Under the pieces are notes generated by a model. That model did no database searches. It worked only from the letters and a program-made list of their open reading frames with translations, and had not been told where the DNA came from. Of a stretch of 64,000 bases of DNA, positions 29,836 through 38,780 are shown one piece after another; the first letter of the stretch is position 1, and the number at the start of each line of letters is the position of its first letter. A program made the position numbers and the translations under genes. The stretch lies in NCBI RefSeq assembly GCF_035978755.1, contig NZ_CP108414.1, forward strand, positions 2,294,001 through 2,358,000, written 5' to 3'. The DNA comes from Streptomyces sp. NBC_01298. GTDB lineage: Bacteria > Actinomycetota > Actinomycetes > Streptomycetales > Streptomycetaceae.

Positions 29836-31212
29836 TCACTCCGAGAAGGAGAGAAGGTTCCGGACGAGCCGGTGGGCCAGGGAGTCGGTGGTCTGTCGTG
29901 CGAGCGGGGTGTCGGCGTGGAGGCTGTTGAGGTGCAGCCCGCTGTGGTTGCGGTGGAACCACAGGAAGCTTCCGTTGCAGGCCGGGGACCACACGTGCAC
30001 GGTGGCGGTACGGGTCGATGGATGCTCGGCCCCGGGCGTGGTGCGGAAGTCGAGGTAGGAGAAGAAGCTGGCGGGGCGGTGGGCGTCGCTGGTGGCGTCC
30101 GCGCGGCGGAGTAGTTGCTGTGCGCGAACGGAGTGCACGTCGGCTTGTTGGCGTGCCGGTTCGTATCCCGCGCGTGCCAGGGCGAGTCGGGTGGCGAGGG
30201 AGGCGCGGCGGGGGGCGGGGATCGCGAGGGGAAGGGCGTTGATGAACCAGCCGATGGAGCGGGAGTAGCGGTTTCGTCCACGCCGGTTGATGGGCATGAG
30301 CGCCCGGTAGATGTCGGGGCCGCCTTCTTCCCGGACGGAGGCCGCCGTCGCGGCGAGGAGTCCGGTCAGCAAGCTGCCGCCGGATGTGCGGCACGCTGTC
30401 TCCAGCTGGTCGGTCAGGGGGCCGGGCAGCAGGGTGCGGGTGCGGTTGACCGGCGGGTACACGTGGTCTGGTGGGACGCCGAGGTCCAGGGGGAAGGCGG
30501 GGAGGTGGTCCCCGCCGTGGGTGAGGAACTCGCGCCAGTGCTGTAGTTGTTCGTCCTGTGCGCGCAGGGCGAGGTTGTGGGTGCGTTCCTCGCGTGCGAA
30601 GTCGATGTAGCTGCCGGCCGGAGTGGGGTCCGGCCGGCGTCCGTGTGTCAGGTCTTCATAGGTGCGGGCGAGGTCGGCGACGGTGATGGGGGCGGAGATC
30701 ACGTCGGCCACGAGGTGGTCGTAGACCACGTGGACCGTGGTCGAGCCCTCGCGGACGATGGCGCCCGCGACCATCAGGGGCCCTGTGGCAGGGTCGACGA
30801 GTTGGAGGAGTTCGTGCAGGTGGGCGCGGGTGGCGACGCGTGAGAGGCGTGGTCCCGCATCGACACGCTCCAAGTGCGCCTCTTCTGGAGTGCGGACATG
30901 GATGGATACGCTCCGTGCGGTGCGGCGGCAGCAGGTGCGGAGCACCTCGTGCCGGTGGACCAGGTGCATCAGTGCGGCTTCGAGTGCCGGCAGATCGACG
31001 GGGCCGGTCAGTTCGAAGGTGCAAGCGATGGCGAGGCCGAAGGGCGGCGGCTGGTCGGCCAGTTGCGCGGAACAGGCTGCGGCCAGATGGGCCGCCTGGT
31101 TGTAGCTCGCCGGCCGACGGGAACCCGGATCCGCAGGTAGGTCCGGGAAGGAGATCCGCCAGGTGTAGGCGTGGCCGGGTTCGATCTCGGCCGCCTCGGC
31201 GGGGATCTGCAT
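29836..31212 (-). CDS. Stand-alone condensation-domain acyltransferase
   Basis: The 458 residues form a single NRPS condensation/PapA-type domain with no A or PCP domain. The usual HHxxxD motif is seen as YDHLVADVIS: the first His is Asp, while the catalytic second His and the Asp remain. The later motif is present as RYSRSIGWFINALPLAIP near residue 315. Such enzymes join an acyl or aminoacyl thioester to an amine or alcohol. In mycobacteria PapA-type enzymes work beside MmpL exporters on surface lipids. The start at 31212 overlaps the stop of the upstream P450 by one base (TGATG), so translation is coupled and the two probably act in sequence. Confidence 0.85.
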   Translation of the reverse strand: MQIPAEAAEIEPGHAYTWRISFPDLPADPGSRRPASYNQAAHLAAACSAQLADQPPPFGLAIACTFELTGPVDLPALEAALMHLVHRHEVLRTCCRRTARSVSIHVRTPEEAHLERVDAGPRLSRVATRAHLHELLQLVDPATGPLMVAGAIVREGSTTVHVVYDHLVADVISAPITVADLARTYEDLTHGRRPDPTPAGSYIDFAREERTHNLALRAQDEQLQHWREFLTHGGDHLPAFPLDLGVPPDHVYPPVNRTRTLLPGPLTDQLETACRTSGGSLLTGLLAATAASVREEGGPDIYRALMPINRRGRNRYSRSIGWFINALPLAIPAPRRASLATRLALARAGYEPARQQADVHSVRAQQLLRRADATSDAHRPASFFSYLDFRTTPGAEHPSTRTATVHVWSPACNGSFLWFHRNHSGLHLNSLHADTPLARQTTDSLAHRLVRNLLSFSE

Positions 31213-32486
31213 CACGTCGCGTCCTGGATGGTGGTGGTGTCGTCGGTGCGGACCGGCACGCTCTCGTAGCAGCGGTCGACGAGCACGCCCTGTCGGTGGA
31301 GCGCGGTCTTCGCGGTGGCGAGGCGGATGTCGGGGAACCGGCCGAACAGGGCGGTGAGCGCGCCGGCGGCCTGGACGCGGGCGAGGGGGGCGCCGGGGCA
31401 GTAGTGCGGGCCCAGTCCGAACGCGAGGTGGGCGCCGGGGCGGTGCGGGTGCGCGGTGTCGGGTTCGGAGTAGGAGTCGGGGTCGCGGTTGGCGGCGGCC
31501 AGGGCGATCAGCACCACGGCGCCCTGCGGGATCAGGGTGTCGCCGACAGTGACGTCCTCCAGGGCGAATCGCCAGGTGGCGACCGGGAAAGGGCTGGTGA
31601 GGCGCAGTAGCTCCTCGGTGAGGCGGGTCGCGTCGGCGCCGGCGTGCAATGCCCGGCGCAGTTCGGGGCTCTGCATGGCTTCGACCGCGCCGGAGGTGAT
31701 CAGGGCGGTGGTGGGGGTAATGCCGCCGGAGAACAGGCCCCAGGCCACGGAGAGGAGCTCCTCGGCCGACAGGCGGCCCTGGCGGTGAGCGACGGTGAGG
31801 CGAGTGAGGACGTCGTCGCCGGGCCTGCGCCGTTTGTCGCCGAGGACGCGGGACCACAGTCCGAACAATTCGGTGCGGTGTTTTCGAACGGTGGGGTTCT
31901 CGGGGTCGGCGGCGCTGATCATCGTCAGCGTCAGGCTGGTCAGGCGGTGCTGCAGATCTTCCGGGATCCCCAGGAGGGTGGTGGTGACCCGGACGGCAAG
32001 GGGGCGGGCGTAGTCGGCGACCAGGTCGGGATGGTCGGCTCCGGCCAGGGAGTCGAGGAGTTCGGCGCAGGTGCGGGTGATGAAGGGCTGCCAGCGCTGT
32101 GCGGCCGTGCGGGTCAGCAGGGGGGCGAGGATCGCCCGCAGCCGTTGGTGGGCGGTGCCGTCGCTGTTGAGCAGGTGGCGGCCTTCGGCCGAGAAGAGGT
32201 CGTCGGGGTAGCGCAGGCCGCCGAACCCCTGTCGGGGGTCGGGAAGCCGGCGCATGTCGTGGGCCAGGCGGCCGTCGGTCAGAGCCTGTCGCGCCTCGGC
32301 TGCACCGGTGATCATCCAGGCGACGAGGCCGCCGGGCAGGACGACCTGCTGAGCGGGTGCCTGCTCGCGCAGTTCCCGGAAGGTCGTGTCCGCGTCCCAG
32401 AACATGGGATCACCGGTCACCAGCCGGGGGTACGGGCATGCCCCCGCGACAGGGCTCGGAGCTACCGGCGGGCAGAGGGACACCAT
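31212..32486 (-). CDS. Cytochrome P450 (first)
   Basis: It is a soluble bacterial P450 of 424 residues. The heme-binding loop is AFGLGPHYCPGAPLARV with Cys ligand, and the ExxR pair is in TEELLRLTSP. The I-helix reads LFSGGITPTTALI in place of A-G-x-D/E-T; the acidic residue before Thr is Pro, so proton delivery may differ. The ATG at 32486 has only a distant GAAGGGAA, so a shorter start (ATG 32406) is possible. The stop overlaps the condensation-domain start. It is followed upstream by another P450 44 bases away, suggesting an operon that oxidises the same molecule at two places. Confidence 0.88.
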   Translation of the reverse strand: MVSLCPPVAPSPVAGACPYPRLVTGDPMFWDADTTFRELREQAPAQQVVLPGGLVAWMITGAAEARQALTDGRLAHDMRRLPDPRQGFGGLRYPDDLFSAEGRHLLNSDGTAHQRLRAILAPLLTRTAAQRWQPFITRTCAELLDSLAGADHPDLVADYARPLAVRVTTTLLGIPEDLQHRLTSLTLTMISAADPENPTVRKHRTELFGLWSRVLGDKRRRPGDDVLTRLTVAHRQGRLSAEELLSVAWGLFSGGITPTTALITSGAVEAMQSPELRRALHAGADATRLTEELLRLTSPFPVATWRFALEDVTVGDTLIPQGAVVLIALAAANRDPDSYSEPDTAHPHRPGAHLAFGLGPHYCPGAPLARVQAAGALTALFGRFPDIRLATAKTALHRQGVLVDRCYESVPVRTDDTTTIQDAT

Positions 32487-32530
32487 GAGGAGGGTCGTTT
32501 CCCTTCTTCTGTCGGGCGCGGGCCGGGGGG

Positions 32531-33742
32531 TCAGGCGGGGGTGAGAACGACGGGGAGGGCTTCCACGCCGCGGACGGTGGCGGTGGTGTCCTTGTGCCGG
32601 ACCGGGCCGGAGGCCAATTCCATGGCACGGGTCCGGGCGAGCAGCCGGCCCAGAGCCAGGGACGCTTCCAGCCTGGCGAGGGGCGCGCCGAGGCAGTAGT
32701 GGATGCCCGCGCCGAAGCTCAGGTGCGGATTGTGTACGCGGTCCAGGTCCAGTCGGGCGGGTTCGGCGAACACGCGGGGGTCGCGGTTGGCCGATCCGAT
32801 GAGCAGAGCCGTCGGAGTTCCTGGCGCCAGTGATGTGCCCGCGATCACGGTCGGACGCTGCACCGTGCGGAAGGTGATCTGGATCGAGGAGTCGTAGCGC
32901 AGCAGTTCGTTCATGGCGCCGCCGTCCAGCCGACCGCCGTCGACGCGGTCGCGCGCGGCGGCGAGCTGGTCCGGGTAGCGCAGCAGGGCCAGAGCACTGT
33001 TGGCGATGACATTGGCGGTGGTCTCGTAGCCGGCCAGTAGCAGCAGGGCACACATCGGCAGCAGGTCACGACGGGTGAATCCCGTGTCCAGGTCGGCTTC
33101 GGCGGCCAGGGCACTGAGGGCGTCCGGGCCAGGGCGCCGGCGCCGTTCGTTGATCTTGCGGTGCAGGTAGGCGACGAACTTACCGGCCGCCGAGTGGGCC
33201 GTGGCAACATCGTGGTCGGTGAGGGCATAAGCCGGGTCGAGGAGCCGGGCGACGGGCGGTGTCTGCTCCCGGATCCACGCCTGGTCCTGCTCGGGAAGCG
33301 CGAACAGGCCGCAGACCACGCGGAGCGACAGCGGGTAGGCGAAGTCGGCGAGCAGGTCGACCTGTCGTTTCGACAGTGCCTGGTCGAGGAGTTCGTCGAC
33401 GGCGGCGGTGATCTGTGGGGCCAGTGCGCTGACGGCGGCGGGGCTGAAGAAGCGTGCGGCGAGTCGGCGCAGCGGTCCGTGGTGGGGCGGGTCCATGCCC
33501 AGGAAGGAGAAGATCCGGTTCGGTGCGGTGAGCGGACCGTGGCCGAGCCGGTTGTCCCGCAGTGCGTGTGAGACGTCCGCGTGTCGGGTCACCACCACCA
33601 GACCGTGCGGCCCTTCGCACAATGCGGCGGCCTCGCGCGCCGCGGTGTAACGGGCGTACGGGTCGGCGTGCAGGGCGGGATCGAAGGGGTCGAAGAACGG
33701 GTGGAGCGCCGTTTTCGGCCCGGTGGTCGTCGAGGGGTTCAT
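32531..33742 (-). CDS. Cytochrome P450 (second)
   Basis: It has 403 residues with all P450 marks intact: I-helix LLLLAGYETTANV (A-G-x-E-T), ExxR in MNELLRYDSS, and the heme loop SFGAGIHYCLGAPLARL. A PERF-like segment (FAEPARLDLDR) precedes the heme loop. The start at ATG 33742 gives the usual length; an upstream in-frame extension of 35 residues (Arg/Pro-rich) is unlikely. It lies between the secreted protein gene and the first P450 on the same strand. Substrate and redox partners are unknown; no ferredoxin gene is next to it. Confidence 0.9.
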   Translation of the reverse strand: MNPSTTTGPKTALHPFFDPFDPALHADPYARYTAAREAAALCEGPHGLVVVTRHADVSHALRDNRLGHGPLTAPNRIFSFLGMDPPHHGPLRRLAARFFSPAAVSALAPQITAAVDELLDQALSKRQVDLLADFAYPLSLRVVCGLFALPEQDQAWIREQTPPVARLLDPAYALTDHDVATAHSAAGKFVAYLHRKINERRRRPGPDALSALAAEADLDTGFTRRDLLPMCALLLLAGYETTANVIANSALALLRYPDQLAAARDRVDGGRLDGGAMNELLRYDSSIQITFRTVQRPTVIAGTSLAPGTPTALLIGSANRDPRVFAEPARLDLDRVHNPHLSFGAGIHYCLGAPLARLEASLALGRLLARTRAMELASGPVRHKDTTATVRGVEALPVVLTPA

Positions 33743-33843
33743 CGGCTGGGTCTTTCGCAACGGAGCGTCGGCGCGTACGTACGCGGATCTGGGCAGTGCC
33801 CGGTGTGGCGGCGCCCCGGGACGCCACCACACCGGGCGCTTGG

Positions 33844-34392
33844 TCACGGCGTGTAGAGGACCTGGCCCTGCTCCGTGGTGTGGATCTCCCCGGTGGGGTC
33901 GGGGACCTCACGGACGGAATGCCCGGTGATGGAGACGGTGTAGCCGCCGAAGCGGGTGCTGGCGGCGTCGTTGACGCCCTTGATCGTGAACTTCAGGACG
34001 CCGTCGTCGCCCACCTCCGTGCCGAAGTCGGTGAACGTGCCGGTGGTGACCTTGCCGTCCGACCACTCCACCCTGCTTCGGCTCTCAGGCTTGGCGTCCG
34101 CTGTCGGGGAGGGCAGCGTGCCGCTGAACTCGGTCTTACCTTCGAGGTAGGGCTCACCCTGTTCGTTGCGGCACGTGATGGTTCCCGTGCCGGTGAAGCG
34201 CGTCGGACTGCCGAGCTGCGGGGCCTGGAGCGTGCCGCGGGCGGTGCTTTCGCAGACGACGGACTCCGCCGCGGCAGGCTTCGCGGCGGCAGCTGGCGCC
34301 AGGAGCGCCGTACCCGCGCACAGGGCCGCGGCGCAGACGGTGAGGATCTGCAGGTGACGGGTGTACCGGGCCGTGCGGGGGAAGGGATGCAT
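33844..34392 (-). CDS. Secreted protein of unknown function
   Basis: The 182 residues carry a signal peptide of about 41 residues (ALCAGTALLAPAAAAKPAAA) and then a beta-rich mature part with two Cys (VVCESTARG and TITCRNEQG). The pattern STRFGGYTVSITGHSVRE and repeated Gly/Thr-rich strands suggest a small beta-barrel. No family is recognised. The ATG at 34392 follows AAAGGGCACC. It sits between P450 genes, so it may bind or carry the product outside the cell; this is only inference from position. Confidence 0.7.
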   Translation of the reverse strand: MHPFPRTARYTRHLQILTVCAAALCAGTALLAPAAAAKPAAAESVVCESTARGTLQAPQLGSPTRFTGTGTITCRNEQGEPYLEGKTEFSGTLPSPTADAKPESRSRVEWSDGKVTTGTFTDFGTEVGDDGVLKFTIKGVNDAASTRFGGYTVSITGHSVREVPDPTGEIHTTEQGQVLYTP

Positions 34393-34507
34393 GGTGGTGC
34401 CCTTTCGTTGGATGAAGTGGTGCGAACTGTCCGGAGAGTTCTCGGGACCGGGTGGGGGGTGGCACGGCCCGGAGGACCTGTGCTGTCGTGCCGGGTGCGG
34501 GGCAGGG

Positions 34508-35710
34508 TCAGGGGTCGAGCACGACGGGAAGGTCAGTCCAGCCGCTCACTGTGATGCGGTCGTCGGGACACGGCGGGCCGGCGGGCGCCATGCGGGGAAA
34601 GCGCCGTAGCAGAGCGGGCAGGACGAGTGAGGCTTCCAGGCGTGCCAGTTGGGCGCCCAGGCAGTAGTGGGCGCCACCGCCGAAGGAGAGCAGCCGGCCC
34701 GCCGGGCGGTCGGGGTCGAACACGTCCGGATCGGTGAAGTGGGCGGGGTCCCGGTGCGCTTCGGCGATGAGCGCCATGACTTCCCGGCCTGCCGGGACCC
34801 GCACACCGCCGACCGTCACCTCGTGCCGGGCGACGCGCGTGATCAGCCGAACGGGAGGGGCGAGACGCAGGGACTCGCTGATCGCGGCGTCGACGCGGGA
34901 CGGTTCGCCGGAAGCCACCGCGGTTCGCGCCGGCGACGTCATGAGCGCGGTGATCGCGTGGTCGAGCAGCGTCACCGTGGTGTCGAAACCGGCGGTCAGC
35001 GCGAGGGCGAGAGCGGAAGCCGCCTCGTCGTCGTCGAGCAAGCAGGCGACCGACGACGCCAGGTCCTCTCCCGGCCGCGCCCGTCGTTCGGCCACCAGCC
35101 GGTCCAAGTAGGGCCGCAGGGTCTCGGCGGCGCGGTCCGCCTCCCGTAGTGCGCGGAGGCCGACCATGGGGTCGAGCAGCGCCAGCAGCGGCTGCACCAG
35201 CTCGTAGAGGAACGGCGCGTCCTCCTCAGGGAGGCCGATGAGGGCGCACTGGGTGCGGCAGGTGACCGGAAGGGGGAGCAGCGCGTGCAGATCGACGACG
35301 TCACCGTGCGGCCGCGCGTCGAGCAGATCCAGACATTCCTCGGTGGCGGCGTACACGGTCTCACGCAAGGAGCGAAGGCGCGCCGGGCTGAAGGCGGGCG
35401 ACGCTGCCTTCCGCAGCCGCTGGTGGCTCCCTCCGTTGTGGAACACCATGCTGGTGCCGAACAACCGCATCCCGGGACTGCGCCGCCAGCCGGGACGGTG
35501 CCCGTCGAACCAGGCGGCGTCCTTGGCCACGAACGCCGGATCGCGGGCGATCACCGCCACGTCGGCGTACCGACTGAACACCAGGACCTCGCTCCCCGGC
35601 CGCCGCCCGCGATCCGCTCGGCCGGCGGACGGCGCGGGAGCAACCCAGGCCGAGGGCGAGCACGGCTCCTGCTCCGTGCCGTCCGGCATTCGTTGCGTGG
35701 TGTTCGGCAC
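34508..35710 (-). CDS. Cytochrome P450 (third)
   Basis: It has 400 residues. The I-helix is LALTAGFDTTVTLLD (A-G-x-D-T), ExxR is in ISESLRLAPP, and the heme loop is LSFGGGAHYCLGAQLARL. The PERF region reads FTDPDVFDPDRPAGR. The GTG at 35710 follows GGGGAGAGGCCGC. It lies 197 bases downstream of the first ketosynthase on the same strand, which links it with fatty-acyl modification. The intervening 197 bases show no gene. Confidence 0.9.
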   Translation of the reverse strand: MPNTTQRMPDGTEQEPCSPSAWVAPAPSAGRADRGRRPGSEVLVFSRYADVAVIARDPAFVAKDAAWFDGHRPGWRRSPGMRLFGTSMVFHNGGSHQRLRKAASPAFSPARLRSLRETVYAATEECLDLLDARPHGDVVDLHALLPLPVTCRTQCALIGLPEEDAPFLYELVQPLLALLDPMVGLRALREADRAAETLRPYLDRLVAERRARPGEDLASSVACLLDDDEAASALALALTAGFDTTVTLLDHAITALMTSPARTAVASGEPSRVDAAISESLRLAPPVRLITRVARHEVTVGGVRVPAGREVMALIAEAHRDPAHFTDPDVFDPDRPAGRLLSFGGGAHYCLGAQLARLEASLVLPALLRRFPRMAPAGPPCPDDRITVSGWTDLPVVLDP

Positions 35711-35907
35711 GCGGCCTCTCCCCTTGCGCTGCGAGCGCCCGGACGGTCCCGGGCGACGTGAAACAGGGCCTTAAAGGGCAACGATCACCGGTCACCGAGG
35801 GCACGGCGCCAGCGACGAATGACTCCTCAAGGCCGCACGCCGACCGCGCGCGCGGACCGGCCTCGTCGCGCGACGGGTGGGGCGGGGGCGGCCCGGGCAT
35901 GCCGGAT

Positions 35908-37131
35908 TCAGGCGGCGCCGAATACCAGCGCGGCGTTCTGCCCGCCGAAGGCGAAAGACGTCGACAGTGCTCGGCGGAAGTCCACCCTGCGAGGGCTGCC
36001 GGTGACGATGTCCAGCTCACAACCAGGGTCCTGGCGGCTGATGTTGGCCACTGGCGGCACCTCCTGCCGCTCCAGGGCGAGCACGGTGACCGCGGCCTCG
36101 ATGGCTCCTGCCGCGCCCAGCGCATGGCCGATGACGCCCTTGGTCGCGGTCACCGGAGGCATCCGGTCGCGGAAGACCCGCCGGAGCATGCGGGCCTCCG
36201 CCGCGTCGCCCAACCGGGTCGAGGTGCCGTGCGCATTGACGTGACCGATATCGCCCGGCGTGCATCCGGCGTCGGCCAGAGCCTGCCGAACGGCCTGCTC
36301 CGCACCCGCGCCCTCAGGGTGCGGGGCGGTCACGTGGTGGGCATCGGCGGAGGACCCGTACCCGCACAGCAGTGCGCGGCTGCGTGCCCCCCGTGCCCGC
36401 GCGTGCCCGAGGCGTTCGAGAACGAGTACGGCGGCCCCCTCGCCCAGAACGAAGCCATCGCGGTCCCGGTCGAAGGGGCGCGAGGCCAGTTCGGGCCTGT
36501 CCGTGCGCGCAGACAACGCCCGCATCTGGGAAAAGCAGGCGGCGGTCATCCGCGACCACGACTCGCTGCCGCCGGCCAGGACGACATCGCACATGCCGCC
36601 GAGCAGCAGGCTGCGGGCAACCCCGAGCGCGTTGCTGCCCGAGGCGCACGCGCTGGAGAGCGTGAAGTTCGGCCCCTGAGCCCCGATGTCGAGGGCGATC
36701 TCCCCGGCAACCATGGACGGGACGCTGCGGGGCAGAGCGAGCGGCGAAACCGCGGCGGACCGGTCCTCGGCAAGGCGCGTGAACTCGGCGACGTACGTCC
36801 GCAGACTGTTCGAACCCACCCCGAGCACCACACCGACCCGCTCCGGCGAACCGTCCGCGACCTGCAGGTCCGCGTCCACCACGGCACGGCGGGCGGCCGC
36901 GATCCCCAGGTGGGCGAACCGGTCCAGGCGGCGCGTGAGCCGTCCACCGAGTTCGACGACGGGATCAAAGTCCCTTACGTCGCAGGAGATGTCGACCTCG
37001 AGGCCCGCGAACTGCGGGTTCCTCGCGGCCAGCGAACGCCCCGCGCACAGATTCGTCCAGTTCGTGCCGACGTCACAGCCCGCCGGAGTAAGGAGGCCGA
37101 GACCGGTGACGGCCACCGGCTCACCCACCAC
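35908..37131 (-). CDS. Beta-ketoacyl-ACP synthase II (first)
   Basis: It is a FabF-type ketosynthase extending an acyl chain on an acyl carrier protein. The 407 residues keep the triad: Cys in LSSACASGSNALG, His in GHVNAHGTSTRLGD, and Lys/His in TATKGVIGHALGAAGA. Because Cys is present it is not a chain-length factor. The start is a GTG near 37131 with GTGGTGGGTGAGCCG, and no strong ribosome site is visible. It is paired with an ACP gene 82 bases upstream on the same strand. A second ketosynthase-ACP pair lies at 50.3-51.8 kb; the two may serve different chain lengths or starters. Confidence 0.92.
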   Translation of the reverse strand: MVGEPVAVTGLGLLTPAGCDVGTNWTNLCAGRSLAARNPQFAGLEVDISCDVRDFDPVVELGGRLTRRLDRFAHLGIAAARRAVVDADLQVADGSPERVGVVLGVGSNSLRTYVAEFTRLAEDRSAAVSPLALPRSVPSMVAGEIALDIGAQGPNFTLSSACASGSNALGVARSLLLGGMCDVVLAGGSESWSRMTAACFSQMRALSARTDRPELASRPFDRDRDGFVLGEGAAVLVLERLGHARARGARSRALLCGYGSSADAHHVTAPHPEGAGAEQAVRQALADAGCTPGDIGHVNAHGTSTRLGDAAEARMLRRVFRDRMPPVTATKGVIGHALGAAGAIEAAVTVLALERQEVPPVANISRQDPGCELDIVTGSPRRVDFRRALSTSFAFGGQNAALVFGAA

Positions 37132-37212
37132 TCACCCCGCGGAGCCGAAGACCCGGGACCGACGAGTCAAGCCCCCGGCCGGCGACGAGCGGCGCCCGAT
37201 CACCGTCGGTGG

Positions 37213-37473
37213 TCATCGAGCCAAGAATCCCGCGATCATCCGGGCCACCTGGTCCAGCGACTCGGACCCTGAGACGTCGACGAGCCGACTGCCCAGTTCG
37301 ACGCCGGTGCGCTCCTCAAGGACCGTCCCCAACTCCATCAGGGCAAGGGAGTCCAAACCCAGGTCATCGAGAGTGGCCGTGAGGGCGAGCGAGTCGGCCG
37401 GGAACCCGAACAACTCCTCCATGAGGCTGCGAAGGCTGTCCGGGCCGAACCCCTCCAACGTCCGTTCAGTCAT
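37213..37473 (-). CDS. Acyl carrier protein (first)
   Basis: The 86 residues hold the phosphopantetheine site in DDLGLDSLALMELGTVLEE (Ser near residue 42). The helix pattern is normal, with a Leu-rich helix I (LRSLMEELFG) and acidic helix II. The ATG at 37473 follows GGAAGACGGAG. It is located upstream of the first ketosynthase and divergent from the fatty-acid-binding-like gene. It probably carries the growing acyl chain for this locus rather than for primary metabolism. Confidence 0.9.
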   Translation of the reverse strand: MTERTLEGFGPDSLRSLMEELFGFPADSLALTATLDDLGLDSLALMELGTVLEERTGVELGSRLVDVSGSESLDQVARMIAGFLAR

Positions 37474-37881
37474 CGCTCCGTCTTCCCTTCCGAGCGGCTG
37501 TGTCGACGGGCCAACGACACCGAGGACAGACGGTCACGGTGCCGGGACACGGCTTCCGTGAGGACCCCACGCCGTGCGCCGACACCACCGACCGCCTCAC
37601 GACGGCCCGGCATGCCACCGCTCCGCAGGCGTCCAGCCAAGGCGAACCCAAAACGCCACGAGATGATCTTGAAGCGTCGCAGGGCGATGCCCGTACAGCC
37701 AACGGTGGCGGACGATGTTGCTGTCAGACATTTTGGCAGGCTGTGATTGGGTCCGGTGACGGTGAAGCCTGTCCGAATCGGGTGGTGCTTTTCCCAAAGC
37801 CCTCCCTGCCTTCCCTGGGGATGGAAGCGTGACTGCATCACCCCCTCTTCCTGAGGGCGGTCCGTGTCAGAAAGGCTGTTC
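37474..37881. promoter_or_regulatory. Divergent promoter region between ACP and fatty-acid-binding-like gene
   Basis: A 408-base gap between the ACP (minus) and the fatty-acid-binding-like gene (plus). It includes a less GC-rich patch at about 37710-37760, where promoters could lie. No known operator was recognised. Confidence 0.4.
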
Positions 37882-38286
37882 ATGATCGCCGGCAAGTACG
37901 ACCTGCTGTCTGACCCCAGTGACAAGTTCTATGACGAGTTCCTCCAGGCGGCGGGGGTCAGCGAGGCTCACCGCGAAGCATGGAACATGATCAGGCCCTC
38001 GATGGAGATCATCCGCAGCGAGGGCGACCAATGGCTCATCAAGACGACGTCCGAACTGAGCAACGAAGAGACCCTCTTCACCTCCGGCGTCGAGACCCCG
38101 ACCCAGTTCTTCGGGGCGGACACCGACTCGGTCTTCACCGTGGAAGGCAGCACCAAGATCGTCCACAAGTTCACCGCGGGCGGCAAGGAATCCCAGATCG
38201 TCTACGAGTTCGCTCCTGACGGGATGACCAGCACCCACGCGAGCCAGGGGAAGGCCGCTGTCCGGAAGTACAAGCGGGTCGCCTGA
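37882..38286 (+). CDS. Fatty-acid-binding-protein-like (calycin/iLBP) small protein
   Basis: The 134 residues have the length and layout of cytosolic fatty-acid-binding proteins: GKYDLLS at the N-terminus, then a helix-turn-helix region with FYDEFLQAAGVSEAHREAW and MIRPSMEI, then alternating strands (DQWLIKTTSE, ESQIVYEFAP). The C-terminus ends AAVRKYKRV, giving Arg128-x-Tyr130; this matches the Arg126/Tyr128 pair that holds the carboxylate in animal FABPs. There is no signal peptide. The ATG at 37882 has AAAGG seven bases upstream; the GTG at 37864 is an alternative. Such proteins are considered mainly animal. Here it is beside ACP, ketosynthase and desaturase genes, so it may hold a free fatty acid intermediate. 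Homology is inferred by eye. Confidence 0.6.
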   Translation: MIAGKYDLLSDPSDKFYDEFLQAAGVSEAHREAWNMIRPSMEIIRSEGDQWLIKTTSELSNEETLFTSGVETPTQFFGADTDSVFTVEGSTKIVHKFTAGGKESQIVYEFAPDGMTSTHASQGKAAVRKYKRVA

Positions 38287-38522
38287 GCACCAAGCGGGCC
38301 ACGTCCCGCGCCGTGCTGAGCCATCGGCAGGCGCGTAAGGAGGACGGGGCGAGCCTCCCTCGGCTTCCCCATGACACGCGGAGGCCCTGACCTTCCCCGG
38401 CTGGCCGGGTCCTTCGTCCTGCCGGGCGGTCCTTCGTGCAGACGGGAAGAGCAGACCCGCGAGCGCGAACGATCAGAGCGTCAAGATCATCCCGTGGCGG
38501 TTTTGGAGCTCCCTTGGCTGGA

Positions 38523-38578
38523 CCCTCAGGAGACCGGCCAGCTGTCCCACTACTGGCCGTTCCAATCCCTCCTGAGGG
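38523..38578. terminator. Two-tier hairpin downstream of the fatty-acid-binding-like gene
   Basis: An outer 10-bp perfect repeat (CCCTCAGGAG / CTCCTGAGGG) encloses an inner 7-bp repeat (CGGCCAG / CTGGCCG). It lies about 240 bases after the stop and at the end of the small minus-strand frame. It may be a terminator or a structured RNA. Confidence 0.5.
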
Positions 38579-38780
38579 CCGACGGCCGTCGCCACGGTGA
38601 ACGTGAGTAGCTGGTGTCGGCGTGATCAGAGAGCGGCTCGAGGCGGACCGCGCCGACGGTCACGAAGTCACCCTCCGGGTGGGCCTGCCGCACGGTCAGC
38701 ATCGCCGTGCCGCTCAGCCGCCAGTCCCGGCCGATGTGCCCGCACCGGCAGGTGTAGATGGCGCCGTCGGCGGCCGCCAT
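38550..38780 (-). CDS. Small CxC protein, possible second half of a split zinc ribbon
   Basis: The 76-residue frame begins MAAADGAIYTCRCGHIGRDW, containing Cys-x-Cys, and continues as a basic region without a known family. Its ATG overlaps the stop of the preceding frame (TGATG). The preceding frame ends with LHCARCDMATA. Read together, CxxC and CxC would form a four-cysteine zinc ribbon, so this may be one gene broken by a frameshift, or two coupled small genes. Its 3' end runs into a hairpin, and the true end may be earlier. Confidence 0.4.
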   Translation of the reverse strand: MAAADGAIYTCRCGHIGRDWRLSGTAMLTVRQAHPEGDFVTVGAVRLEPLSDHADTSYSRSPWRRPSALRRDWNGQ

